Under the pieces are notes generated by a model, which was not told the DNA's origin, searched no databases, and saw only the letters and a program-made list of their open reading frames with translations. Position numbers and translations under genes: made by a program. Shown piece after piece: positions 38,372-52,587 of a stretch of 64,000 nt of DNA. This stretch comes from Sclerurus mexicanus (Eukaryota > Chordata > Aves > Passeriformes > Furnariidae). Numbering within the stretch: the first letter of the stretch is position 1; every line of letters starts with the position of its first letter. The stretch is from NCBI GenBank assembly GCA_013396755.1, contig VWZF01006082.1, positions 911,471 to 975,470 of the forward strand, in the 5' to 3' direction.

Positions 38372-41004
38372 AACCAGAAGTGTTAAAAAAAAAAAAAGTC
38401 CAGGATAGGAAAATTGCCTTTTTTATGCCATGAAGTTTAGGTAAACTAGAAATTTTCACAAGTCTGTATTTGTCCTCATAGGCTTTTCTAGGGAAACTCC
38501 AAGAACAATAAATGAAACAGGGACATTTGGACTATGTCTACACCAGTAAATGACAAAAGGAGATGCTCCCAGGAATTACAGCTTGGCCATGTGTATCATT
38601 CACTTCTGGTGTGGATTTGACTTACACTATGGGGAACACCCTTGAACTATTTCCAGGCATAATTTCAATCAGCTTGGGTCAATTGCTAATAGGTGGTCTG
38701 CATGACTGCTTTGGAGGGTAAGAATTTAATAGCATAGCTATGAACTGCTCCACATACATTGGCCTCAGGGCCAGGTAACGGGCTGGGTCTGTTGAGTTTA
38801 CTAATCTAGACCAAGCGCCAGACCGATGCTATTGCTGAAGCAAAGCACACTCCCCAAGCAACACGTCTAGAGCTGCTCTTTCTTTAGTCAGAAGATGAGA
38901 GTCTCCATGCAGAGTTATGTCAAACTCTTCCCACAGTCTCTCTCATGCAGTCCCGTTGGCTCCCACATCCTTTAGGATGGGGAAGGAGGAGAAAGCCCCA
39001 CTCAGTAGTCCCAGCCCACAGACCCCACATGAAGCCCAAACCACTCCTTGGCCAGCAGTCGGCTAACTTCACTCATCCCCTTATTCCTAGCGACAGAAAA
39101 CACAACAGGAGTAACTTGCTCACTGCCTAAATAAAAAGTTACATATGTTACAGGAGTGATTATAGTTTGACAACATACATTTCATCTTACTTTTTATACT
39201 AATGTTGGAAATTATGCACCAATGCTTTATTAAATTATTGATATTTTGGTTGATGTAGTAAATGCCTGTGAAAGTTACAAAATGCCACGTTGAGATTTCT
39301 GTGCAAATATTATATATCTACATCTCTGATGTAAGTTTCCTCCTACACCTTTTTTCCATTGCAATTCCTCACTGCCAAATAAATGTATTTCCAGCTGTAT
39401 CTGTGGGAAACAAATAGTGTCGTGCAATGAACAGTTAGGAAATGCACACCTGTCATAAACCAAAGCATGTCTCATGGGATATATTATATTCCATTCCCAA
39501 CTTACCAAGAAAGGATACAATGAAAAAATTGATTGGTGTCAACTGCCAGATGTTTTCAAGCCTCTCTAATTAGGTAAAAATTAAACAACTGCTGTGTTCT
39601 ATGTTACAGATATTTTGCAGATGTGTTATTCACATAAACATAAAGTCTGATTTTCATTTACACAGAGGCCTCTTTACACTGCTTTGGCATGACAACATTG
39701 CTTAATATTTGCCTTAGTCACTTGCATTTGTATTTCAAGTTCCTGTTTTACTGAGACAATATAATAATCAATTTCACATAAGCACATCAAGATAAGGCCA
39801 GTAGTATGATGGATATGACTTTAGCAAGGAGTCTTCTTTGCTAGAAGGCAAAAGACGTATTCTCTTCTAGTATTTATATTTCATGTAGAACAAGGCTGCT
39901 GAGAATGACTTAGATTCACTTCATCTTTACTGTACATCTTTGCAAATGTCATTGCATATTTAATTGCAACTGTGATTAACTTGCTCATGAGAAACACAAA
40001 ATGTTGAGTTGTTTCTATTACCTGCTCAGCCCTTTTCCTCGGGCTTTGCACAAATCCCCAAGCTGAAAAAAAAAAAAAAAAGAGTAAATTTTGCTTGTCC
40101 CAAAACAACAGCAGTTTCTCATCTTCCAGATTAAAATGAGAACATAAATATCATTAAGCAAGGTAAAAGGGTAAAACTTTTCTAAAAATTCAATATTGAA
40201 ATAAATGAACTACTTTATTCTGCTCCTATTAACAAAGGGAGGAAAAAATGTTCCTGCGTTCTTTCATAATAAGGCTGGTTTATCTAACTATTCACAGGCA
40301 TCATATGTGAAGAGACATGAAGGATACTTTGGTGCAAATAATTCAGCTCACAGAAACTCAATATACTTTATTTGTACCTTCATCCCAAGTAACAATTACA
40401 AGAACTCTCTACAGTCAGATACATATTTGTAACCCAAATAATTAAGTATTTTTAAAAAGAAATAATACCCATTATACTAAGAATTTAAGATAGGAACATG
40501 ATTGACAATGCTTATCAGCACCTGTCTCCAACTATTTCCAACACGTTTTTCTCATACCCCCTCAGACATGGATGTCTGTATTAGTACTGCAACAGCAATG
40601 CAGTCCCTCCACTGGGGACTCTGCTGCTGGGAAGAAAAGCCAGATAAACCATATGCTTAAGAGAAAGAATGCCTGGACTGAAAATTATTATTAATACAGA
40701 AGATTAGACAAACCACATTTACAGTATATCATTTTGCCCTTGGAGAAGACTGAAGCATGGTTATTAATGTATTTGATTTCTTTCTCAGCATTCCTGAGTC
40801 ATTATTTATCTTTTAGCCATCTGGTCTAATTGTTAATTTTCCTTAGAGATGGGCAGTAATACTGTGTGCTTATGGTAACCATCAACTTTGGTAAGGATTT
40901 TTTTATTATTATGGGCAGTATGTGTCTAAATCATATTGTACTAGTTGAAAGCATTTGTCCAAAAATGTAACAAGTGATCTTGTAATAATCCTGATTAAAA
41001 TGTT

Positions 41005-41015
41005 GGGGGGGGGGG
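41005..41015. repeat. G11 homopolymer
   Basis: Eleven consecutive G in AT-rich DNA. The length may be affected by sequencing slippage. Confidence 0.85.
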
Positions 41016-42219
41016 TGTTACTATGTTACAATTGCTGGGAAAAGCGAGTGTTAGTCTAACCCGCGTGTCCAACTATATTTGCACAAGAGTTCTGTGAACT
41101 ACAGAGAAGTCTGGCCTGGGTTTCTTGTTTCATGTCATGTTCATTTTGTGAATAAATTCAGAATTATAAGGAGGGAATAGCTTTTACATACTTCAGTCTG
41201 TGTGGAGCATAAGGATGAAGGCTGCCACCTGTTCATGGATAGCACAAGCAGAAGTAACCTCAAATATGGGCTTACAGACCAAAAAGAACCCAGGAGACAT
41301 CAACAGTCGGGCTACAAACTTAATTCCAGAAATCCAAGATACTATGTAATATACAAGTGTGATAAATATGTACAATACTTTGTAATGTACCCTAGAAATC
41401 ACTTATATGTCCTATTCTGCCTCACATAATCTAAACTGCAGAGCATCTGAAGAATGTCTTTTTCCTCCTTTTGTGCATTTCAGTCTCCATGTTACTCTCC
41501 ATTCTCAATACTTTCATAACTTTTCTGTCACTTTTCTCCTATTTGCTTACCAGTTATATCTCCATTTCTCTATTCTTCTCCAGAATTTTCTTTAGTATTT
41601 TGTTCTGCCACTTAATAACCCCATTTTTTCCTTAAAATCATCTTTCTTCCTTCTGAAAAAATGGAGATAATTTCATGTAGTGTTATCCAAATGCACTTGA
41701 GCAGGCTCTGGACTGGACAGGTAGTGTCTGGATGCACTAGCATGCACTCTCAGTTTTAGGTTTATTTGTTAGCTACACCTCAGAGAACTGTTAGCATATC
41801 TGCTTGTAGTGCCCAAGCCATGATGTTTCATGCTAGTTGCAAGCATTGCTGCACCTCACTGCGTTAACAGACACTGAACACACCTGCCTCAAGTGCTCAG
41901 ACCAAGGATCACCTGTGTATTTTATTGAAACAGTAAGCCTTCTCAATTCACTCAGGTGTTAAAAAAAGCTTCAGAAGTATGATGCTGCTTGAGATACAGG
42001 TAACAGGATCAATACAAAACACACAGGCATCCTCCCTTCTATATTGTTCTCTCTACAACACCAGCACCAAATAATTAAATACTCAAAGCAAATAGGCTGC
42101 ATGCATCAAAGCAATATTTTACTCAGTGGAGGCATTGAAGCAGGCACAAGACTGATAGCTCCATGTTTTTTCATCTTTCAAAAGAACCTAGCAGTTAGCT
42201 AGGATGTGCCAGAGAGATC

Positions 42220-43700
42220 TTGCCCTAGGAGATGTGGTCAGGAGAATCATAGCTGAGGTAGGAAGCAGCTGCTGCACCCCATTCACAACAGGGAGCCCAA
42301 TGAGCACTATCACTTCCCAGGTTCCCAAAGGATGATCCCAACCTGGCCCCGTGCCTGCCCAGCTGTGCCTCTCGAGGCCGGTCTGAAGACAGAAAGCAGT
42401 TCTAAAGGGAGTCCCACAGTATGGGGACTAAGATGAAATACACAGCTATTTCATATGGGGCAGGAGAATTTCCTTCATTTTCCACTTGTGCAGCATAACT
42501 ACATGTGTGTGAACCTGGCAGGCAGAGGAATGGCTGATCTGGATCTTCTGGAATCTCCATATAAGCATCTGCGTCACTGAATGGCTTTGGGAAGTATCAG
42601 TAAGGCTCCATCCCTGGGATGGGAGCCACTGCAATCTCACTGAATATTCAGGGAGGGGAAAGGAAATTTACCAGCAGTGGTGAATAGTGGGGACAGAGAC
42701 CTCCATCTCTCCCCAGCAAGTGCCAACCCAACCATCCAACAAAACATTCCTGTACTCCAGCACAGGGACAGCTCTCACGTTTGTCTAGCCAGAAAGACCT
42801 TTGTGTCCTAACTAGACCGCCCTAATCTTCACAGAGCGATTAGGCAACCTGATTCCCCATCTCTTCTCCTGCCCACCCTCACCAAAGAAAGCATTTCCTT
42901 CCTCCGGTAACAGCCCCCTTCCTTCCCTTGGTCACCCCTCAGGACACCCCTTCCTATACCCTTGCATTTCCAGCAGCAGTGACACAACTGTGAAAGGGGC
43001 TGTCAGAAAAGTTCTCCTTGTAGCACGAAGAGAAGGAAGCCAGAGTCAGGAGGGTCCCATAGGTTGGACCTGCCCCACCAAAGATGGGTACCCCTCACCA
43101 CCCCTCCAGCAGTACCCGGTATGCTTGGGTCTTCCTTCTGTGGCAGTACCAGCATCACCAGGCATTCTGTGAACAGATGCTCCTCAAACAGCCATTCTTC
43201 AGCAAGAACACCACAGGCAGTCAGCAGTCACTGTTTTCTCATTCCCCTTTATCTCTGTAGCCAACTGCCTTAGGTAATCACATCATTTAGGGAGTCCTAT
43301 GGTTTTACTTCCACCTACTCCTTTTCTCAACAGCTCACTGAGCCCCTGGCCACCCAGACACCTCTCCCCTGAGTCTTCCCAGCCAGGGTCAAAGTGCTGC
43401 TTCAGGGCCCCAGAACAGACACAGCTTTTAAGATGCAGCAGCAGCAACAACAATAAAACCATTTGCAAAGATTTTTTAAGTACATCTGGTCCTCTAATGA
43501 GTTTGTAGTATGGCCCCCCCAACACAACTGAGGGGATAGAAGTGAGCAGGAATCAAAGGATCCCTTTGTCCCATATGAGCACCAAATAAAGTATATCATG
43601 AAACCTCATCTGTCTTAATAGCTTCCCTTCCCAAACACACCCTGGGCCTTGTAAAGCAAAAAGAGTCATTAGACCATGAGCCTCACCTTAAGGAAGTTTA
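42220..43700. other. GC-richer block without a recognisable gene
   Basis: About 1.5 kb of raised G+C. Open frames of 60-80 codons occur on both strands and overlap one another, none with a recognisable domain or consistent splice sites. A (CAG)-rich stretch lies near 43435-43452. I see no repeat family in it. Confidence 0.4.
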
Positions 43701-45438
43701 CTGTTGATCTGTAATCTCTTGGTTTTTATCTCTGAGAAAAAGGCAGTGGCACGTCTGGAGGACCCTGCATCTAAGTCAATCCCTACAGCCTTGTTTGCTT
43801 ACCCCCCTGTGTACCTTCTCAAGAGTCAAACTGCAAACAAACCAGATCCTACTTTCAATAAAATTCAAAGAAATTCTTCATTGAGATGTACTGGGAATCT
43901 AAAGAGCCAAAGCAAAAACCACGGGTTCCAGTCCTTAGTATGGAAAATTAAATGGGATGTCTATTTCTTTAATTTGATATTTTTAAGGAGAAGTTCAGTT
44001 CTTATCACAGCAATATGTTTATTCTGAATATTAGCATTCCTACCACAAAGAAGGAACAGATGGAGATTCTGCTCATTATTGTAAAGTGATTTAGCTCACT
44101 CATATTGACTGGGTCAATATTGAATTCCTGAGCCTGAATGCTATCAGTGAGTGAGGTCCTCTCAGAAATCCCCTCCTCAAAACCATGGTATTTCATGATG
44201 TGTGCAACTCTGAAAGTCTGAAATGAAACATGTAAAGAAGAGAGTGATTTTGGAATTTGGTCTGTGATTATGAACACTTTCCTATCAGATTGGTAAATTC
44301 ACACATCTCACCTCCCAAGCAAAATAGATTACCAATATTTTTACATAAACATTTATCTGCATTCTAGCAATACAAAGCTTAACAAGAAAAAAAACCCAAA
44401 ACCTTCTGAAACCTGTGTTACTAAATCATATAGAGAAAACAATATAGAAAGTTTAACAAAAACTGTTTTAACTAAGCTTGTTCAAATTGAAAAAACCCAG
44501 GTGGATATGTGACAGCTATAATTAATATAATCAATATTTGTAATTTCAACTCAATCTACAAAATATAAGTATGTTCTTTGTAAAAGTCTGATGCAGTCTT
44601 CAAAAAAATCTGTTTATCATGTTCATCATACATGGAATGAGAAGTAAAAGGTTTTTTAAACTGAAGCAAATGAGGTTCAGGTTAGATGGTAGGTATCGTG
44701 AAGCACTTATGAAAGATTGCCTAAGGAAACTCAGAGATTTCTATCACTGTAATTCCTGAGAACAGGTTAGATAAATTTGACGATACATATATAGTATTTT
44801 CATTCAGCCTTCCTTGGCTCGGGAAAGAACAAACATTTTGGTCAGTGCAGATTACTGTTCTGTGTTATCACAGCAGTGGTACCAATTTTGAATCACACAG
44901 TATTTACTACCTAGCACTTAAGAAGCCCATATCATCTTCTTGCACTTATGCAGTTTCCTTTTCTTATTTGACAAATAAGAAAATAGCAGAAAAATTGTCA
45001 CATTGCAGCCTCTAACAAATCTATAGCAAAGTCAATGATTCAGGAGTCAGACAAAAATTTGTCATGTTTGCTAATGGGATTTAATAGTTCTTCATAATGG
45101 GTTAGCAGAGCTAGGTTGTTTTCTAGAGACATAAACCCAGAATTTCCTTGGTATTGTTGCTTTGTTTCAAACAAAATATCATTTAAAGTGAGCTTTTTTT
45201 TTTTTTTTAACTATAGCGGCTGAATTTGCCAAGATATTCCCTCTGCCATCACACTGACATCACAAAAGAAATCTAAGGAGAGTTCTACTGACAACTTCCA
45301 GAGCTGACTGTGATGGATTAAGGAAACAGAGAACTTATTTTTCACAAGAAAACTTGAAGGGAAAAGATGAAATATCTCTGTCAGGGATTTGTGCAACATT
45401 AGCATCTTAGCTGATTCAAAATATGTTTTTCAGGTTTT

Positions 45439-45480
45439 ATCAAAAACTGCCTAATCTTATCATAAAACTGCCTAATATCA
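45439..45480. repeat. Two-copy repeat, 21-base period
   Basis: AAAACTGCCTAAT is found at 45443-45455 and again at 45464-45476, with partly matching flanks (TATCA before each). A diverged tandem duplication. Confidence 0.7.
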
Positions 45481-46570
45481 AGTCATTAAGTCTAATTTTT
45501 TTTTTTTTGATCCTATGCTTCCCCCCTTACTTTTTCTTTAAAAACAACATAGGCAATAAGTGGAAGACTGATTTTCACAAAAAAATTCTATTAGAGGTCA
45601 ACTCAGCTGCATTTGTTTTTTGGAAAACAGAAACATACATTCAAAACCTTAAGTTCTCAGGAATGGTGTATTATTTCAAGAATCATACTTAATAGATGAA
45701 GTGTGATAACGTGTGCTAAAACCAAGACACAGAAATATAATGATGAATTGTGCACAGGTAATGAACTTGCAGACAAAAAGCTTTGAAAGCAAAAACTAAA
45801 ATAGTGGGAATCAAAGAGTTATTAATAGGACATACGGAAAATTCTGAGATAAGATAAACCTGGAATACTCTGAACTGTGCATTAAAGTCACTCTGCTCTT
45901 CCTCACCACCAACATCAGTTTAAAGTTCTTCCTGGGTATGTGCACCCTAGGAATACATTTTCCTGAGAAGTAGTTTGCTGAATTGAATGCTGGGAGGGTG
46001 GAAAACCTCATTATTTTATTAGAAACCTGAACTTCTTGGATCTACATTGACTACATTTGCCAGGAAGCATAATGCACTGGAAGAATAATTTGAAAATCAA
46101 GAAACATTTATCCAACAATGACATAATTTTCCATTTTGGTTATAAATGTTTTATGGTATTTCTAGGTTTGCCGTTACAGCTCTTTGTTTTAGTACCATCA
46201 TTGTATCCTATCACATAATAGATATTAGCATGCACAATATATTTGTTTGTATAAACTGCTGTACATATTTCAACAACTTCAATAATTTTCAATAACTTTC
46301 TCCAGGTAATGAGTTAATCATTACTGTACCAAAACTTGTACATTAGGGCTTTTACTTTTTTTTTTTTAAATTGCCACTGCTTTAAGTTATATTTAATCTA
46401 ACTCCTTCATAAGACACCCCTCCTTAAGAGTGACAGTGAAGAATGTTCCTAGGAGTACCTGAGTAGTCTGTGTGGAAGCTGAGATCCATACCTCTACAAG
46501 GGCCACCTCAGGCCACACCATATGAGTGGTTTTGGCTCCTGGGCTACACCTGACAAAGCTGAGTTAGGTA

Positions 46571-46665
46571 CTTTGGGTATAAAGGAAGAAATTGATGCTC
46601 AGAAGCAATACTCACACAGCCAACAAGCTGTGTAGTTTGACCTTTCTGAAGTCTCATGCTAACAT
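46571..46665 (-). repeat. MIR-like SINE fragment
   Basis: On the + strand the order AAAGGAAGAAATTGATGCTCAG, then ACTCACACAGCCAACAAGCTG, then a TCTGAAGTCTCATGCT stretch follows the reverse complement of MIR (GAGGAAACTGAGGCTCAG, GGTCACACAGCTAGTAAG, GACTCCAAAGCCCATGCT). A short deletion between the first two blocks is implied, because the usual GTTAAGTGACTTGCCCAAG segment is mostly missing. The element therefore lies on the minus strand. The assignment is by eye. Confidence 0.45.
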
Positions 46666-48561
46666 AGGACCACACCCTGAAATTTCAGCAAGAACTGAGT
46701 TCATGTCTTTGAGCATGAGAGCATTGACTTACCCCTTAAAAATGCTTACATTATTGAAATAAAGTCAGCAGTCATGGTCTCTATCTCTTTGCAATACATG
46801 GTTAGAGCATTTCTCCCTTTGAGCTTCTTTAAGCTATAACTCATTTTGCCAGAAACAGTCATAATCAGACATTCCTTGGTTTGGGAGAGACAGACAGGCT
46901 GACCACTTTCCATTCCTCACATGGATCAGAATAAAAGGCATCTTTTGGGCAAGAGGAGACACAACAAAAGAGCTTGCCATGCTTCCATGGTTCTACAGCC
47001 CAGCAGCAGAGGGATTGACCTTTGATGGGGAGGAGTTTTGGATCCCAATCCCCCTTCCACAAGCAGCTTGTGTATCTTAATATAATTGTTTATTAATTCA
47101 GAACACCCAAGAACTCCCAAAGTGCAAAGAAAGCCAATTAAATGAGATGAATAGCAGGTACCAGAGCCCATGAACTACAGTTCTTGTCTTTAATTGTTAC
47201 TTTTGACAGTTTATTCTGGAGTGTTTATATACACAGGCTATTTACAACATATAGGTGCTGGCTTGAATAAGGAGTGAGGTGATCAGTCAGGCTTAATATA
47301 TCATAAATACATAGGGCCACATTTCAGGAAATCATCTTGAAAAGAATTCTTATGATCAATCACTGAGATAGTAAGCTAGGAATAACACACATATTTAAAA
47401 AAATGCACTCGCTCAAAATCAAGTGAGAATGGAGAAGAACAGAACAAGAACATCAGTGCCAGGCATTTCCTCTTCACTTCTTTTCCTTTCTTTCCAGTGT
47501 TATCACTAATATATGAATATACCAGGTGACCATCTATCATAGATTTCGGCAAAGGTTATGTATTTTATCAAAAAAGCTAATAATAACAACACAAAAGGAT
47601 GTATTTCAACAAAATTGAGACCTTCTAACCAATGAAAAGGACAGAAATATATATAGTTTAAGCATACCTTCAAAAATTGATGGCAACGAAAAGCTATTTT
47701 TCATGCTAGTTTGTTCATATGGCTATGACAAAACATGGAGGTACGAGCAAATAAATTGATGGTTAGGCAGACAGGTGAAAGAAGAAAGAGTAATAAAATA
47801 TAATTTTCTTCATTTTGTACTCTTATGACTACCAGTGGAAGTCAGAGTGGTACATCACAGGAAGGTTACCAGGAGACAGAGCTGGAGAGCTGTGCTTCAC
47901 CCATGGGAACAGCAGCTTGTCAAGAGGTAAGTGACCAGCTGAGGGACAGAACAAAGGGCGTGATAATTCTGAAACCCATCAAAATGAAAATACACATCAA
48001 TCTGTAACATAAATCATTTCCTTAGGCTCTGCTGAGAAGGGAGAACAAAAACTAGAGTATCAATATGCCAGCACGACCCTTTAATGAGGTTGACTGTCAT
48101 AACTATGGCAGTATTTTGACCTAGCATCATACTCTGTATTGGGAAAGTCCTGACGGAGCACTGAAGAAACACCAAACTTAAGTATCAAAACAAGAAATCC
48201 AAACTGAAAGAAGGCAAGTACTCAACAACCAGCAGCAAACGCTGTATATACTCTTGAGTTAATACACTGAAGGCACTAAAAGCAAGATATTCTCCTCTGG
48301 TTTAGCTGCTGCAAGGACAGAAAAAGGTGATCTATTACTGTCCAATCTTGAGCCAGTCTAACCAGCAATTCAGTAAAAGATCATTTCAGTAGCAGGATTC
48401 ATCCCTTTCTTCCTCCCCTTCTTACCTTTCAAGTTGAAGAGATGCCTACCAAGAAGGACATCCAAGCAGCAGCAGAGAGATGTTTCAGCAGTGGAGAGCT
48501 GTCCTAGCAGCAGCAGCAACAGGAGACAGGCATTGTGTGTGTGTATTGCGCTGTATTTAAG

Positions 48562-48614
48562 AAAGGAAAACAGAATTAAGACCAAGGAAATTAAAGGAAA
48601 ACCAGAATTAAGAC
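48562..48614. repeat. Two-copy repeat, about 31-base period
   Basis: AAAGGAAAACAGAATTAAGA at 48562-48581 recurs as AAAGGAAAACCAGAATTAAG at 48593-48612 with a single inserted base. It sits between an (AGC)-rich stretch at 48465-48520 and the MIR-like fragment at 48680. Confidence 0.75.
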
Positions 48615-48679
48615 ACAGTCATGCACAATAAGACTAACACAGTCAGTGAAACATGTGTTGAAGACCATGGTCAAAGAAA

Positions 48680-48800
48680 GAATGTAAGACCTGGAGTCAC
48701 AGACTCCAGGCCTAATTTTGCTACAGAATACACTGGGTACTTGATAACTATAACTGTGTCAACACCTCACTTTTCCAACCTGTCAAACTAGATAATTCAA
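48680..48800 (+). repeat. MIR-like SINE fragment with a small hairpin at its 5' side
   Basis: The run from ACTCCAGGCCTAATTTTGCTAC through ACTGGGTACTTGATAACTA to CCTCACTTTTCCAACCTGTC and TAGATAATTCA parallels MIR in the order of its blocks (GGTTCAAATCCTGCCAC, CTTGGGCAAGTCACTTAAC, CCTCAGTTTCCTCATCTGT, GGGATAATA). Similarity is moderate. At 48690-48710 CCTGGAGTC and GACTCCAGG form a perfect inverted repeat around ACA. An alternative is chance similarity in unique sequence. Confidence 0.35.
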
Positions 48801-50721
48801 TCAAGTTAATCGGTAATGTATTTTGATATCCAGGGAACGATATGCTGTGGAGAAGCTCACATTATCTTGCGCCTGCTTTAAATGGGAATTGGATCTAGCT
48901 CATGTTGCAATTCGTTTTGGTTGGTTGGTCTGGAGGTGCCCAGTATCAAAAGTAATTGCTGACCTGAGCTATTTGGGACTCAACCTGATAGGGAGCAACC
49001 TCATGCCCTTAAGAGAGATTTTACATGATGCATACGATGAAATCAGACTTAGTGCACGTGTGTGTAAAGTTGCCCTACCCAGGCAAGAAAAGCAGGTTAC
49101 ATCAAACTTTCTGAGTGTGTAGGGATGAACAGAAGGTATCTCACTCAGCACATCACAGAGGTGCAAGCAGGGTCAGTTGTGGCTTCACAACTCTTAAAAC
49201 CAGGACTGCTAAGTTTTGTTTCCCACAAATATCCCAGCAGATGCATTTCACTATTTCCCTTCAGACGGTCCCTGACTGCCGTCCTACATCACCAAGGGAA
49301 GGGATAATGAGGAAATTTCCACATAGGGAACATATGCTGTTACATAAATGCTTCCATAGGCCTGACTACTGTTTCCTGAGAAAGGAAACTCCATTCATCA
49401 AGTCTGTAATAAATTGACATCTCAGCAGCAGGGAAAACAAGAGGAAGGTACTTGTGAAGGGAGAAGTCTGTCCCCTTACATATATGAACTGTTTTCCTTT
49501 GCATGCCTAATCTGTGAGGTGACTAAAGTTTCACCCACTAGTGCTATAATACTCACATGGGAAACATTAAGTTAAATATTACAAAATTAAAGTGTAAGAG
49601 TTATTGGAAACTAGAGCCGAGCAAAATATTAGAATTTTCATCCTGGGGGAAATTCTAACATTTCAGCATTTGTTTTCTTCCAAAATTAGAAAGGAAATAC
49701 TGAAATACCTATTTTTTTTCATAGAATGAACATGTTATCAGCCACTTTGACATTAAAATGAATTTGACAAAGGTGTTACAGCATCTCCTGGGAATTATTG
49801 TTAAGGTACCTTGTACTTAGAATTGTGTTAACAAGGTATATTTCAGTTGGGTTATTGAACCAAAGCTGTCAAAAACTTCTTGAGGTCAGGCAGAACTTTC
49901 ATTTCAATTTTGTCTTCTTTCAGGTTATTTAATCCTTGTATTCCCTTCAGTGAAAAAAAAAAATAGAAAGGGAAAAACAAACTACTTCGGTTCCAAAAGG
50001 GAAACAAGTTTTGCAATAAAGAAGTCACATCATTCCATTTTTAAGATATTCAACAGTGTTCTGGATTTTGAATCTGATCCTCAAAAAACAGGTTTTTTTG
50101 GTTAAACTTTAAAATGAAAAAACTAACTTTGGTTCACATGTTGTTGCCAAAACTGATTATTAATACGGCTTCATTAAATCTCTTCAGCTGATCCACAACT
50201 GAATTTAGGAAGAAAATAAATCACTGAAAAAAATCTATCTCATTTTTTAAAATATCTTCATTCTTCTTAGGCTTCCTGCTTTGATTGAGTTGATCATCAA
50301 GCTGGGAAGTTAAAATGCTCTCCTGATATATTTCAACACTGACACCTTAGGAAGCAGCATCCTGGAAATTTACTGGGTTTGTTTCTTGAAGAGGAATACT
50401 TCTTTTGTCCTGATACTGTGTTGCCAGGTGCTGCTGGCTGGGTAGATCACCTTTGTTATTGAAGTATTGCTGGGATGTTGGCTGAAGTCTGCGGACTTAC
50501 TAAGTGGAAGAAGTGAGAGCAGAATGGAAAGATTTCAGAAAAATGCCCTTATGGACGTGAAAAGGTATCTTACTGCAATTAAATGCACACCAAAGCACTT
50601 GAAAAGCAAATAGAGGGGACCCCACTGTTCAGATTCTTTTTGCAGATTTAATCAGACTAGAAGTTTTCCACTTACAGATCATTCATTGATCTTCTGATGT
50701 TAGTTTAGTTGGCACATATTT

Positions 50722-50776
50722 TCTGAGGTCTCAGGCTCTTTTTTTCTATTAAACAAATAGGGCCTGAGACCTCAGA
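50722..50776. repeat. Strong hairpin with 17-base arms
   Basis: TCTGAGGTCTCAGGCTC (50722-50738) pairs with GGGCCTGAGACCTCAGA (50760-50776) at 16 of 17 positions (17 if G-U is allowed in RNA). The 21-base loop begins with a T tract; CTATT and AATAG inside the loop can extend the stem after a T bulge. The arms are much more GC-rich than the neighbourhood. This could be the end pair of a tiny palindromic (MITE-like) element, an RNA hairpin, or a chance palindromic duplication. No target-site duplication is evident. Confidence 0.8.
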
Positions 50777-52587
50777 TGTCTATATACACACACCTTTTTA
50801 AAAAAATTCCTGTTCATACTTTTTTACTGTTCTCATACAAAGTCTAAAGGTTAGGGCTTTAATTTAAACATAATATTTTCATGGTTCTTAAGAAAATCTG
50901 TAAATCTGTATTAGTTTACATTTTTGGCAGCTTTCGTTATACCCTAGTGATTCCTACAAGTCCTTGTACTTTCTCACTGGTGAGAGATACTTTCCATAAA
51001 AAAACACAGTATAAAAATAATAATTAATAACTCACTGTGATATTTTTTGTTAAGGTGTAGAGAATGTATTCAAAGAAATAAATTAATTCAATGTCCAGTT
51101 TTGAGGCCATGTTTTCCAGTTTAAAATTATTATGTTGTGAAAATGTACTTTTAAACCAGCATTAGAAGTTTCACCAATGAGGAAGTCAGGAGATAATCCT
51201 AGATACTGGTAACAGTCCAATATCCCTTAAGTCTGACAGACAACTACAGTTCACCTGACTAAGGATTTTAAAGGGTCTGTGCAATCAGAAGGGTTTCGCT
51301 TTGAGAACAACTCTAAAAATTAGTTCAGAAATTCCATCTCTCTGCTCTGACACATTATCAAGGTTGATACCTGCTAAAGTATGTTTGAAGACTACTGAAA
51401 TTCTATATTCAGTACACTGATGCAAAAGAACTTTTCATATAATTTTTCCCAAAGGATGCTGAAATTGTCACCAAAGTGTGGATTCAGCAAATTCTAAATA
51501 ATGCACATAAGAAGCCAGGCTCATACACTACATACATGCATAGTGCTGCTCAACTGAGCACCTTCCTCAGAAGCTGTTGATTATGATCCAGGTCATCCTT
51601 TACATATGTGTAAAAGTCTTTGCAACTGGAAAAGGTTAGCCACTGAGATAGTGATGTGAAACTGGTCAGTCTTCACAGAGTCTGCCTGAGTTTAAGACTC
51701 TGGCATTGTGGATGAAAGGTAATCCACCCCAAATTATATGAATTATTATTCCTCTAAACTAGCTTCATCTCCTGCATTCCTTTGCTCACTCTAGGTGCAG
51801 ATTTGTTCACAACAGGGACTTCACTTTATGTCCCTGAAATATAATGTGCTTGCTGCCAAAAGCCTCCCCAGCCTACAGAAGTCTTGCCTATCAATTAGAC
51901 TAAGGGAGGCTCATGTTTTTGCAAAAGTTCCCTATGCCTTGCTGCATTTAAAGTGGTGTTTCTGCAGGACCATACTTGCCCGGGTTGTGTGTGAATCTCT
52001 GAGAGGAGTAGCTGAGTCGCAGCGTTGCAGGTGTTCCTGCTGTGGCTATTCGATACTCATAAATGTATTTTTGTCTTTTTGTGGCATTCACTTCAAGAAA
52101 GCAATGGAATTTTATTTCATTAATGCTTTTATAATCTCAGGAATTATTTTTCTCCAGCAAATCCCATTTGAATGTTCATATCAAACTGATGTATTCTAAG
52201 ATTGGAATACATTAATAAACAGGGAGTATTTACCATTTTATATGCCTGTATTTACCAAACACCTAATTGACAAGGGGAAGCCTATACACACTTAGAGAAC
52301 AAAAATGCATAAATAAATAAATAGAGTTATGCATTTTACTATGCCCTATAAGATACTATATACCTCACAAAAAAAAAAATTATCGATTTTCTGTACATAT
52401 TTAGTGCAGACAACTTTTAATAATTTCTTAAAGTGCTTGAAGAGATATCTACCAAAAATCATGTCCTTTTAGGCATCACATGTAATATGTGACTTTGAAG
52501 TAGAAAGCAAAATTATGAGAAATTATATGAAGCAAAAGACAATACTGGTAATTTTTCACATAAAAAGTTCACCCAGAGATCCAAAAC

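Larger units (their letters stand above)
37246..42219. other. Non-coding AT-rich DNA, no gene seen
   Basis: Contains purine-rich and A-rich tracts (37375-37415, 37853-37865, 38384-38396, 40066-40081), the AAC repeat at 38355 and G11 at 41005. Open frames of up to 116 codons occur (37735-38085 minus, 37979-38302 plus) but overlap on opposite strands and are low in complexity. Confidence 0.65.

Noticed and set aside
51795..52199. Open frame of 134 codons with hydrophobic stretches
   Set aside because: The Cys/Leu/Phe-rich translation fits AT-rich non-coding DNA. No splice context and no family resemblance.
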